A stretch of DNA of 8,999 nucleotides from Bacillota bacterium (GTDB lineage: Bacteria; Bacillota_I; Bacilli_A; RFN20; CAG-826), in the NCBI GenBank assembly GCA_003512585.1, contig DOQE01000078.1, positions 5,177-14,175 of the forward strand. Reading direction: 5' to 3'. Position numbers and translations under genes: made by a program. The stretch's first letter is position 1; each line of letters opens with the position of its first letter. Shown here in pieces: positions 1 to 5,998 of this stretch. Below the pieces are notes generated by a model, which made no database searches, was not told the DNA's origin, and was given only the letters and a program-made list of their open reading frames with translations.

Positions 1-575
1 CAAAACTAGTTCGCCCCTTATATATGAATTTATTAAACAAAGAGCAATCAGAATTTGCAAAGAATAGGCTTATTCGTGCTCTTGATGATTACTCTTGGCG
101 GGTTGGAACGGGGTTTTTATCTACTCCATTTATTCTTTATGTTCTTGAAAGCATAGATGTGGAGTATGCGTTTAAATTATTAGAAAACGAAGAAATGCCG
201 GGATGGCTTTTTATGACGAAAATGAACGCCAATACCATCTGGGAAAGTTGGGAAGGGACGAAGGCGCAAGGCGGAATTGCTTCTCTTGACCATTATTCTA
301 AAGGTGCTGTATTGGAATGGGTCTTTTCGGAAATGTGTGGTATTAAAGTTACAGGCGAAAATAATTTTATTCTTGCTCCAAAAGTAGGTGGGAAATTTAG
401 TTTTGCTAAATGTGAATATAAAAGTATTTATGGAAAAGTTTCCTCTAGTTGGAAAAAGGAAAACGGCAAAACAATTTATAAATTCGTAATTCCTGCCAAT
501 ACCGAAGCTAGAGTAATTTTGCCAAATGTGGAAGAAACCCTTTCTTCAGGTGAATATGAATTTATAGTAGGCTAA
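1..575 (+). CDS. Alpha-L-rhamnosidase (GH78 family), C-terminal fragment, 5' end outside the window
   Basis: This is the last ~190 residues of a large enzyme that removes terminal alpha-L-rhamnose from glycans. The frame is open from base 3, and the residues before the first ATG (position 24) read as homologous sequence, so that ATG is internal and not a start. The fragment shows the end of the (alpha/alpha)6 barrel. RVGTGFLSTPFILYVL is followed by PGWLF, then the family signature NANTIWESWEG (family form GATTIWExW) and SLDHYSKGAVLEW. The Glu of TIWE (bases 243-245) is at the position I believe is the general base of inverting GH78 enzymes, and the His of LDHYSKGA is in the usual substrate-binding loop. 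The last ~70 residues match the C-terminal beta-sandwich (YGKVSSSW, IPANTEARVILP). It ends in TAA with no clear terminator behind it. Secretion cannot be judged because the N-terminus is missing. Confidence 0.9.
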   Translation, partial: KLVRPLYMNLLNKEQSEFAKNRLIRALDDYSWRVGTGFLSTPFILYVLESIDVEYAFKLLENEEMPGWLFMTKMNANTIWESWEGTKAQGGIASLDHYSKGAVLEWVFSEMCGIKVTGENNFILAPKVGGKFSFAKCEYKSIYGKVSSSWKKENGKTIYKFVIPANTEARVILPNVEETLSSGEYEFIVG

Positions 576-761
576 ATTAATCTTTAAGACTATTTAAATC
601 CTTATTCTTTTTTATCAATTATAAAAACATAATTTCTTTCCATATTTAACCCCATTAAGAATCAATATAGTTTTAACTTGATCTAGAGATATTTGTTAAC
701 AATAAAGTATTTTATCTATTTTGATGTTAACGATAAATGAATCATTGTTTTAAAGAGTCTT
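576..761. other. Convergent intergenic spacer, no gene seen
   Basis: This very AT-rich stretch lies between the rhamnosidase stop and the terminator of the minus-strand gene. I see no open frame with a ribosome binding site, no RNA gene and no clear terminator for the rhamnosidase. The only structure is a repeated GTTAAC motif, listed separately. Confidence 0.5.
693..737. repeat. Two GTTAACrATAAa repeats 31 bp apart
   Basis: GTTAACAATAAA starts at 695 and GTTAACGATAAA starts at 726, giving a direct repeat with one difference and a period of 31 bp, close to three helical turns. The first copy sits in a perfect 10-bp palindrome, TTGTTAACAA (693-702). Paired palindromic boxes on one helix face are typical of repressor sites. 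However, they lie between two gene ends, where no promoter is evident, and chance is plausible in such AT-rich DNA. Confidence 0.3.
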
Positions 762-800
762 AAAAATAAAAACATCGGAATATTTTTTATCCCGATGTTT
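762..800 (-). terminator. Rho-independent terminator of the minus-strand secreted-protein gene
   Basis: The arms AAACATCGG (770-778) and CCGATGTTT (792-800) form a perfect 9-bp stem with a 13-base AT loop. On the minus strand the stem is followed by a T-rich tract (TTTATTTTTA, complement of 761-770). The hairpin begins about 25 bases beyond the TAA stop of the minus-strand gene. Confidence 0.8.
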
Positions 801-824
801 AGATCTTAAATTTAAGTAAATTGC

Positions 825-1445
825 TTAAGCGCAGGTATAAGTAAATTCAATAGATGAAAAATTTATTGTAATGCTAGTTGATCCGGTTAAGGTGAATTTA
901 AAGGCGAGGAATGTTCCTTCTCCCAAGCTCCAACTTCTGTTCGTTCCGGACCGAATAGACATGCTCGAACTATTTTGAAGATCAGCTGTCTTTTCTGTAA
1001 AAACTTCATTTGAACGATAAAATTGCACCGAGGGAACAGTTCCTCCTCCGATTCTACTAAATGTAGGTTTAACCGATGTCAAGTTTTGAATGGGATCTAA
1101 AGAGAATAGATAAGCTTGTGTGCTACTTGCTTTAAATACCATATCCAATCCATCTGAAGTGTTTGCAACCGGGCTTGAGACATTTCCCTTTCAATCGGCT
1201 GTAACTCTTCTAAAACGTATTGGATTACCTAACGTAGTATTAACGGTGAAAATTTCTTCATTCCATCCTGTCTTAAAAGCATCTGATGTGTCTTTATTAA
1301 GAGTAAGGGTATATTCATTTGTCTCATCTGCACCATTGACGTTACCAATGGTTGTGTTATTAAGCGCGTAGTTTGCACCTATTGTAGTTGCAAATAATAA
1401 TGTTGCTCCAAGGCCGAAGATTGTTAATTTTGTTTGTTTTTTCAT
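825..1445 (-). pseudogene. Small secreted protein gene interrupted by an in-frame TGA
   Basis: The frame runs from ATG at 1445-1443 to TAA at 827-825 and would give 206 residues plus one TGA, at codon 85 (1193-1191). There is no frameshift: both halves lie in the same frame and resume directly after the TGA, so an apparent TTG start at 1148 is probably just an internal Leu codon. The N-terminus is a signal peptide, with KKQTK then a hydrophobic stretch (LTIFGLGATLLFATTIGA) and likely cleavage near residues 24-27. The rest is Thr/Ser/Asn-rich with alternating hydrophobic residues, suggesting a secreted beta-sandwich; it ends in ITINFSSIEFTYTCA. A good ribosome site (AAAGGGG) precedes the start, and a promoter and terminator flank the gene. 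I cannot name the family. It could be a recent nonsense mutation, a sequencing error, UGA readthrough or UGA reassignment. If translation stops there, only an 84-residue fragment is secreted. Confidence 0.7.
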
Positions 1446-1471
1446 AATTTCCCCTTTCTAAGGCGAAAAAA

Positions 1472-1499
1472 ATTGTAGCCTTGATATCATTATTTGCAA
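1472..1499 (-). promoter_or_regulatory. Sigma-A-type promoter of the minus-strand secreted-protein gene
   Basis: Read on the minus strand, TTGCAA (1499-1494) and TACAAT (1477-1472) are separated by 16 bp. This places the transcript start near 1465, some 20 bases before the ATG at 1445. The intervening ribosome site AAAGGGG lies about 7 bases before the start codon. Confidence 0.6.
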
Positions 1500-1619
1500 T
1501 AACTATTTAAAAGAATATTTTGTTGTGAATTTGCTTTATTACTAGGAGAATAATTAACCATAATTTTTATGCTTTAGAAAATTTAGGAAAATTATTTTTT
1601 CATTAAATCTGCAAACGTA

Positions 1620-1670
1620 ACTCCTCTTAAATAAGACAAGGCAAAATGAACTTTGTTTTTATAAGAGGGT
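1620..1670. other. Long imperfect hairpin in the gap between divergent genes
   Basis: The outer arms CCTCTTA (1623-1629) and TAAGAGG (1662-1668) pair perfectly. Inside them ACAAGG pairs with CTTTGT (one G-U pair) around a nine-base loop, and a few A-T/G-U pairs lie between the two stems. It lies about 175 bases upstream of the minus-strand gene start and 35 bases before the tetR promoter. Outside this hairpin, the ~200 bases from 1500 to 1704 show no gene and no other motif that I can support. Confidence 0.35.
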
Positions 1671-1704
1671 CTTTATAAATAGTTTATTAATTTTTCTAAA
1701 TATG

Positions 1705-1733
1705 TTGACAAGTAACCATTCGGTAACTAATAT
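1705..1733 (+). promoter_or_regulatory. Promoter of the tetR-flavodoxin operon
   Basis: A perfect -35 TTGACA (1705-1710), 17-bp spacer and TAATAT -10 (1728-1733) place transcription start near 1740, about 37 bases upstream of the ATG at 1777. The promoter lies downstream of the in-frame ATG at 1702, which therefore cannot be the start codon of this transcript. Confidence 0.85.
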
Positions 1734-1754
1734 TTGGTGTTACCGATTGGTAAC
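1712..1754. promoter_or_regulatory. Two TetR-type operators over the promoter
   Basis: GTTACCGATTGGTAAC (1739-1754) is an inverted repeat with perfect 6-bp arms and a 4-bp centre. The reverse complement of 1712-1727 reads GTTACCGAATGGTTAC, which matches it at 14 of 16 positions. One copy fills the -35/-10 spacer and the other covers the transcription start; their centres are 27 bp apart. This is the usual arrangement for autorepression by the TetR-family protein encoded just downstream. The identity of the binding protein is inferred from position. Confidence 0.8.
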
Positions 1755-1776
1755 CATTTATAAAAGGAGTATAGTC

Positions 1777-2394
1777 ATGGCAGAAAATACAAAAACAAAA
1801 ATACTAGAAGTTGCTTTGGAATTATTTTCAAAGAATGGATATCTAGGTACTTCCATGAACGATATAGCAACTAAACTTAAAATTAGCAAACCTGCTTTAT
1901 ATAAACATTATTTAAATAAACATGAAATACTTGAATCTATCATTAAAAGCATGAACAAGATGGATAAAAAACGTGCCTTTGAATATGAAATGCCAGAAGT
2001 CAATCTTAAAGGCTTTGAAGATGCCTATTTAAAAACTCCACTAGAAAAGATAGAAGAATTTACCTTGGCGCAATTTTCTCATTGGACCAGGGAAGAGTTT
2101 CCTTCTAGATTTAGGAAAATGCTGACTATTGAGCAATATAAAGACATGGAAATGGCGAATTTATATCAACATTATCTATCCACGGGTCCCTTAAATTATA
2201 TGACAAAGATATTTAGAAAAATGACAAATTCGGATATTAAAGCAATGCAACTAGCCTTAAATTTCTATGGACCTATTTATTTGCTTTATGGCGTTTATGA
2301 TGCCTTAGACGATAAAGAAGCGGTTTTAAAAATGCTTAGAAACCATATTGACCATTTTATTGAAAACATGAAATCAAGTGGAGAAAGAAAATGA
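1777..2394 (+). CDS. TetR/AcrR-family transcriptional regulator
   Basis: This 205-residue protein has a typical TetR N-terminal DNA-binding domain. TKTKILEVALELFSKNGY (6-22) is helix 1, and TSMNDIATKLKISKPALYKHY (25-45) contains the helix-turn-helix, with the hallmark YKHY ending and then NKHEIL. The remaining ~150 residues are a divergent helical ligand-binding and dimerisation domain whose effector cannot be predicted. The start is ATG 1777, preceded by AAAAGGAG eight bases upstream; an in-frame ATG at 1702 lies upstream of the promoter and is rejected. The gene ends in TGA inside ATGATAG, overlapping the flavodoxin gene by 4 bp, so the two are translationally coupled. The operators over its promoter suggest that it represses itself and the flavodoxin-like gene. 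The only TGA used as a normal stop in the window is here, and a TAG follows it immediately. Confidence 0.93.
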   Translation: MAENTKTKILEVALELFSKNGYLGTSMNDIATKLKISKPALYKHYLNKHEILESIIKSMNKMDKKRAFEYEMPEVNLKGFEDAYLKTPLEKIEEFTLAQFSHWTREEFPSRFRKMLTIEQYKDMEMANLYQHYLSTGPLNYMTKIFRKMTNSDIKAMQLALNFYGPIYLLYGVYDALDDKEAVLKMLRNHIDHFIENMKSSGERK

Positions 2395-2906
2395 TAGATG
2401 CAATCGTATATACTTCAAATACCGGTAGTGCTGCCTCATACGCAGATCTTTTATCAAAAGATACCTTTTTGCCTGCTTATTCTTTAAAGGAGGCTTTGAA
2501 TGTTTTGCCAAGAAAAAGCAAAATTATTTATATTGGCTGGACTGCCGCTAGTAAAGTAAAAGGCTATAAAAAAGCTAAAAAAAGATATCAAATAGAAGCT
2601 ATTTGTGCAGTGGGTCTAGGACAAAATGGATCTCAAATAGAAATTATTCGAAAAAAATCTTCTATTCCATCATTTATCCCCCTTTTTACCATGCAAGGAA
2701 ATTTTAATGTTAAAAAGTTGCATGGATTGTATCGCCTTTTGATGAAAATTGTAGTTAGGATAAGCAGTAAATGCCTTTTAGCCAAAAAGGATAGGACAAT
2801 AGAAGAAGACGATATGCTTGCTATGATGCTACATGGCGGAGAAAGGGTTAAAAAGGAAAATTTAGCCAAGATGTTAAATTGGTATAGAAATAATAGTAAA
2901 GAATAA
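2391..2906 (+). CDS. Flavodoxin-domain protein
   Basis: This 171-residue protein begins with a beta strand and a phosphate-binding loop, AIVYTSNTGSAASYA (residues 4-18), as in flavodoxins that bind FMN (T8, S9, N10, T11, G12, S13). The next strand, KIIYIGW (44-50), and the later IPLFTMQGNFNVKKLHGLYRLLMK (96-119) recall the Bacillota single-domain flavodoxin group that includes HemG-like proteins (family form roughly LFYLxGGxDxxKLxG). A cytoplasmic electron-transfer or quinone-reducing role is likely, but the partner is unknown. The ATG overlaps the tetR stop by 4 bp, with GGAG seven bases upstream. TetR genes coupled to such flavodoxins are common in Bacillota and often respond to redox-active or toxic compounds (general knowledge, not shown here). 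No convincing terminator follows. Confidence 0.8.
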   Translation: MIDAIVYTSNTGSAASYADLLSKDTFLPAYSLKEALNVLPRKSKIIYIGWTAASKVKGYKKAKKRYQIEAICAVGLGQNGSQIEIIRKKSSIPSFIPLFTMQGNFNVKKLHGLYRLLMKIVVRISSKCLLAKKDRTIEEDDMLAMMLHGGERVKKENLAKMLNWYRNNSKE

Positions 2907-3032
2907 TTTTGCTCTTTTATCTATTTTTAGAAATAAATTAATAGATTTAGACTTATCAAAATAAATTGATTTTGAAATTGATGGGTTAGTTATTTATTAA
3001 ATAGATTTTTTTAACGCGGAAGGAAATTATGG

Positions 3033-3446
3033 ATGAAATTATATTTTGGAAATGTTGTTACTAGTATAACGACCCTTATGAATGTTGCTCTTCTTATATT
3101 TATTATTTATTGCATTTTTAATCATGCAAATATCACTTATTGGGGACGAAAAAGCCTGATGCTTTTGATTTTTGGCCTTGTGGTTTGCTGCTTTGCCGCT
3201 GCTCGAGATGGCTTAGACAAAACAATTCAAAACGCCATAGATTCTAGTTGCAAAAAGGGGTTATTTTCTTTAGTTAGCATCCCTACAATAATAGGTTGTA
3301 TAGGCGCTTTGCTTATTATCGTTTCGGCTATTTTGACTTTATTTATAAAAAAAGAAAGCATGCGTGAGATATTTTTCTTTATTATGTCTAGCGGGGTCTT
3401 TTTAAAGATCATGACGATAGAAATAGCTAGGGTATTTTGTAGTTAA
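3033..3446 (+). CDS. Small membrane protein with about four transmembrane helices, function unknown
   Basis: This 137-residue hydrophobic protein has likely membrane spans at about 8-30, 41-57, 78-105 and 112-133. The short loops carry RDGLDKTIQNAIDSSCKKG (58-76) and KKESMRE (106-112). I recognise no family and see no catalytic motif. ATG 3033 is chosen because AAGGAAA lies about seven bases upstream. The ATG at 3029 opens a frame of only eleven codons before a stop. A gap of 126 bp separates it from the flavodoxin gene. No strong promoter is seen in that gap, so it may be read through from the tetR operon; if so, it may share the TetR regulation. Confidence 0.7.
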   Translation: MKLYFGNVVTSITTLMNVALLIFIIYCIFNHANITYWGRKSLMLLIFGLVVCCFAAARDGLDKTIQNAIDSSCKKGLFSLVSIPTIIGCIGALLIIVSAILTLFIKKESMREIFFFIMSSGVFLKIMTIEIARVFCS

Positions 3447-3624
3447 ACAATAGAGTTATTTCTTTTTTGCTCTTTGAAAAGGTTATTGTACTTATTTAAA
3501 ACCATTAAATATTAACCCCATGTATGCTTCTTTTTTAGAATTTTCCTTGTTTATTTTGACTCATTAATAATAAATAAAACCAATTTTCTTTTGTTTTATT
3601 CTAAATAGCAACTTTAATTCTTTA

Positions 3625-3633
3625 TGTTAAAAT
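3625..3633 (+). promoter_or_regulatory. Extended -10 promoter placing transcription start at the next ATG
   Basis: TGTTAAAAT (TG at 3625-3626, TAAAAT at 3628-3633) is an extended -10 element. Six bases lie between its end and the A of ATG 3640, which is the normal distance to a transcription start. I find no good -35 element 16-18 bp upstream, as often happens with extended -10 promoters. The rest of the gap 3447-3624 shows no gene. Confidence 0.45.
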
Positions 3634-3639
3634 TAAAAC

Positions 3640-4413
3640 ATGGATAAAAATAAAATCTTTATTCGTTTTTCTTCCTTTCTAGATAAGGCAACCCTTACTT
3701 CTTTTATTAAATATAATGCCTTAGATAGAAAAGATATCATTTTCTTTATAAGATGTTCTGACGCGGAATTTGTTTCTTTTTCTGGTTTTGAAAATATAGT
3801 TAAAGTCAATGATGACTTTGCTAATGATGTTGATGTGGAGCTTACCTTTAATGAAAATGAAAAAAATTGTTTAATTGGTTTTGATTTTAATAATAAGAAA
3901 ACCAATTCCCTTGTTTTTCTTGATGAAAATATGGATTCCTTGACTTTAGAAACTTATTTAAAGGAAGCCTTGGCTTTATCTGCAATTTTTATAAATAATC
4001 TAAACGGGTATTATTCATTTAGTCATTGTTTGGAATCAAAAATAAATAGCAAGGATATTTTTATAGATATTAAAGAAGAAAATATCAAAGAACTATTTAA
4101 AAAGCAGGATTCATTTTTGCTTATTTCTTATAAAGATTTTTCTTTCCTTGAAAATGTTATAAACGGGTATTTGGATTCTTTTTCTAATTTGGATTCTCCT
4201 GGAATATTTTCTTCAATTGGCAGCTTCTTTTTTAAAAACTATATGCCAAGTAAACAAATTCCTCCCTTTTCTTCGTTAATGACGGATTATAGGGTTTTAT
4301 TAGGAAAGAAAAACCTTACTATTTCCATTAGCAAGGACCTATCTTTTTCCAATTATCAAGATTTGTTTAACAAAGTAATGAATTTAATTAAAGCAAGGAA
4401 AGAAAATGTATAA
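3640..4413 (+). CDS. Unrecognised cytoplasmic protein at the head of the two-component cluster
   Basis: This 257-residue protein has no signal peptide, membrane span, helix-turn-helix or nucleotide-binding motif that I can see. It is rich in Phe (about 29 residues, ~11%), Ser, Asn, Asp and Lys. It reads as alternating beta strands and helices, for example RKDIIFFIRC, NCLIGFDFNN and LLISYKDFSFLENVI, followed by a C-terminal helix ending in MNLIKARKENV. A TAA four bases before the ATG (3634-3636) rules out an upstream start. No Shine-Dalgarno sequence precedes the ATG, and the next in-frame ATG is nearly 100 codons on, so translation may be leaderless. Its 3' end overlaps the response regulator gene by 8 bp, implying co-expression. 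Position suggests a role in the same signalling pathway, perhaps modulating the kinase or regulator, but no function can be assigned from sequence. Confidence 0.65.
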   Translation: MDKNKIFIRFSSFLDKATLTSFIKYNALDRKDIIFFIRCSDAEFVSFSGFENIVKVNDDFANDVDVELTFNENEKNCLIGFDFNNKKTNSLVFLDENMDSLTLETYLKEALALSAIFINNLNGYYSFSHCLESKINSKDIFIDIKEENIKELFKKQDSFLLISYKDFSFLENVINGYLDSFSNLDSPGIFSSIGSFFFKNYMPSKQIPPFSSLMTDYRVLLGKKNLTISISKDLSFSNYQDLFNKVMNLIKARKENV

Positions 4414-5998
4414 GATTGTATTTGTCGATGACGAGGAAGGGGTTAGGGAACGCGCTTTAATGATGCTTGCTAAGTTAAGCAGCGATTTTTCTGTTGTCGG
4501 GGTATTTCAAAACGGTTACGATGCCTTGCTTAATATCCCTTCGTTAGAACCTGACATTGTTATTACGGATATAAAAATGCCCTTTATTTCCGGAATCGAG
4601 CTTATAAAAGAGGTAAAGATAGACTTGCCACTTACCCAATTTATTATCCTTTCTGGCTATGATTCTTTTGATTATGCCAAGGAAGCCATTACTTTAGGCG
4701 TCAATGAATATTTGACAAAACCCCTTGTATACGAGGAATTAAAAGATGCTCTAATTAAAGTCAAGGAAACCTTGGATAAACAAATTCAAAACGAACGTGA
4801 CATTTCATTTTTAAAGGAACGCGTCCAATATTCTTTAAGATTGCTTCAAAACGAAGATTTGCAGAAACTAATTACAATTAAGGATATGAGGGAAAACTTT
4901 AAAGAGAAATTAGAAAAAGACAAGTTGGATTTATCTTATCCTTTTCAGTTGCTTCTTATTATTGATTCCGATATGGAAGACCCTCCTTATGAACAATTGG
5001 ATTTTCTTCACCTTTCTACTAGACAAATATTTGAGGAGGCATTTACTGGTAAAATTCAATTTTATTCATTTCTTTACGATGAGCAATTTGTTGCATTGTT
5101 ACTTTCAAACGATAAATTCGACGAGCAATCTCTTAGCAGGAAAATAAATGAGCTTCTTGCTAAGATTAAAAGAAATACATCTCTTTCTGTTTCGGCAGGT
5201 TTATCAGAATGCGTTGAGGGCATGGTTAATTATAGAAAAGTATATCGCCATGCCAAAAGAGCACTTGAGTTTAGAACCGTCATGGGCGGAGGATCTGTTC
5301 TTTCCTTTACCGATTTAGAACGGAATGAAAGTGGGGAAATAATTGGAAAAGTAGACGAGAACGAATACAAAAACATTTCTTATTTATTATCTTATGGCAA
5401 GCAAGAAAATGCCTTGGCCTCAATCGATAAGCTTATAAGTAGCATTTCCGACCCTTCTTTTAAGGATAGTTATTATTTTATTCTTTTGAATTTGATGGAC
5501 TCTATCTTGAAGTCGTGTATCTCCTTAAAGGAGCTATATTCTCGTTTTAATTCCCAAATCGAATTAACGCAGGAACTTTATTCATTGAAGACTAAGCAAG
5601 CAACGATTAATTTTTTCCATTCCTTGGCTACTAAGGTTATGGAAATTAACAAAGAGAAGAGAATGGAAGGCTTAGAATCTTCGTTTGACCGCATTAAAAA
5701 ATATATTGAGGCAAATTATGCCAATAGCAATCTCTCTATCGTTGATTTAGCCAATGAGCTTTCCTTTTCCATTAGTTATATAACTACGATTTTAAAAAGA
5801 AATGGGACAACTTTTACCAAAATGGTCACCAAAGAAAGAATGGAAAATGCTTTTCATTTATTAAATTCTACCGACGAAAGAATAGTATCGATTGCTAAAG
5901 AAGTTGGATATAGCGATCCATATTATTTTTCTCATTGTTTTAAAAAGTTTTATAAGGTAAGTCCGGATGAATTTAGGAAAAACAAAGAAAACAAATAG
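4406..5998 (+). CDS. YesN-type response regulator with AraC-family DNA-binding domain
   Basis: This 530-residue protein has a receiver domain at 1-120. It shows the acidic pair D8/D9, the phosphoacceptor D55 in IVITDIKMP, S83 in ILSGYDSF and K105 in YLTKP. A coiled linker (~120-175) leads to a middle region in which SVSAGLSECVEGMVNYRKVY and AKRALEFR (261-290) match the degenerate GGDEF-like linker of YesN proteins. The C-terminal AraC domain covers about 427-526. Its first helix-turn-helix lies at ~443-463 (LSIVDLANELSFSISYITTI) and its second at ~491-513, with IAKEVGYSDPYYFSHCFKKFY and then VSPDEFR. Phosphorylation by the kinase encoded next should switch on DNA binding. ATG 4406 has AAGGAA five bases upstream and overlaps the preceding gene by 8 bp. 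Such regulators usually activate sugar-uptake or glycan-use genes; the direct repeats at 8736-8769 are a candidate target. Confidence 0.95.
   Translation: MYKIVFVDDEEGVRERALMMLAKLSSDFSVVGVFQNGYDALLNIPSLEPDIVITDIKMPFISGIELIKEVKIDLPLTQFIILSGYDSFDYAKEAITLGVNEYLTKPLVYEELKDALIKVKETLDKQIQNERDISFLKERVQYSLRLLQNEDLQKLITIKDMRENFKEKLEKDKLDLSYPFQLLLIIDSDMEDPPYEQLDFLHLSTRQIFEEAFTGKIQFYSFLYDEQFVALLLSNDKFDEQSLSRKINELLAKIKRNTSLSVSAGLSECVEGMVNYRKVYRHAKRALEFRTVMGGGSVLSFTDLERNESGEIIGKVDENEYKNISYLLSYGKQENALASIDKLISSISDPSFKDSYYFILLNLMDSILKSCISLKELYSRFNSQIELTQELYSLKTKQATINFFHSLATKVMEINKEKRMEGLESSFDRIKKYIEANYANSNLSIVDLANELSFSISYITTILKRNGTTFTKMVTKERMENAFHLLNSTDERIVSIAKEVGYSDPYYFSHCFKKFYKVSPDEFRKNKENK

Noticed and set aside
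1120..1371. Plus-strand open frame of 83 codons
   Set aside because: It lies antisense to the secreted-protein gene, which has a signal peptide, ribosome site, promoter and terminator; the plus frame has none of these.
1191..1445. A complete 84-residue secreted peptide as the intended product
   Set aside because: The same frame continues in protein-like sequence after the TGA to a TAA and a terminator, so a split 206-residue gene is the simpler reading.
1702..1776. N-terminal extension of the TetR regulator from ATG 1702
   Set aside because: It lies upstream of and within the promoter and operators, has no ribosome site, and the extra 25 residues do not resemble a TetR N-terminus; ATG 1777 has AAAAGGAG.
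2956..2975. TCAAAAT/ATTTTGA hairpin as a terminator after the flavodoxin gene
   Set aside because: There are seven mostly A-T pairs and no T-run after the stem.
3447..3489. ACAATA/TATTGT inverted repeat as a terminator of the membrane-protein gene
   Set aside because: The stem is only six weak pairs with a large asymmetric interior, and no T-tract follows.
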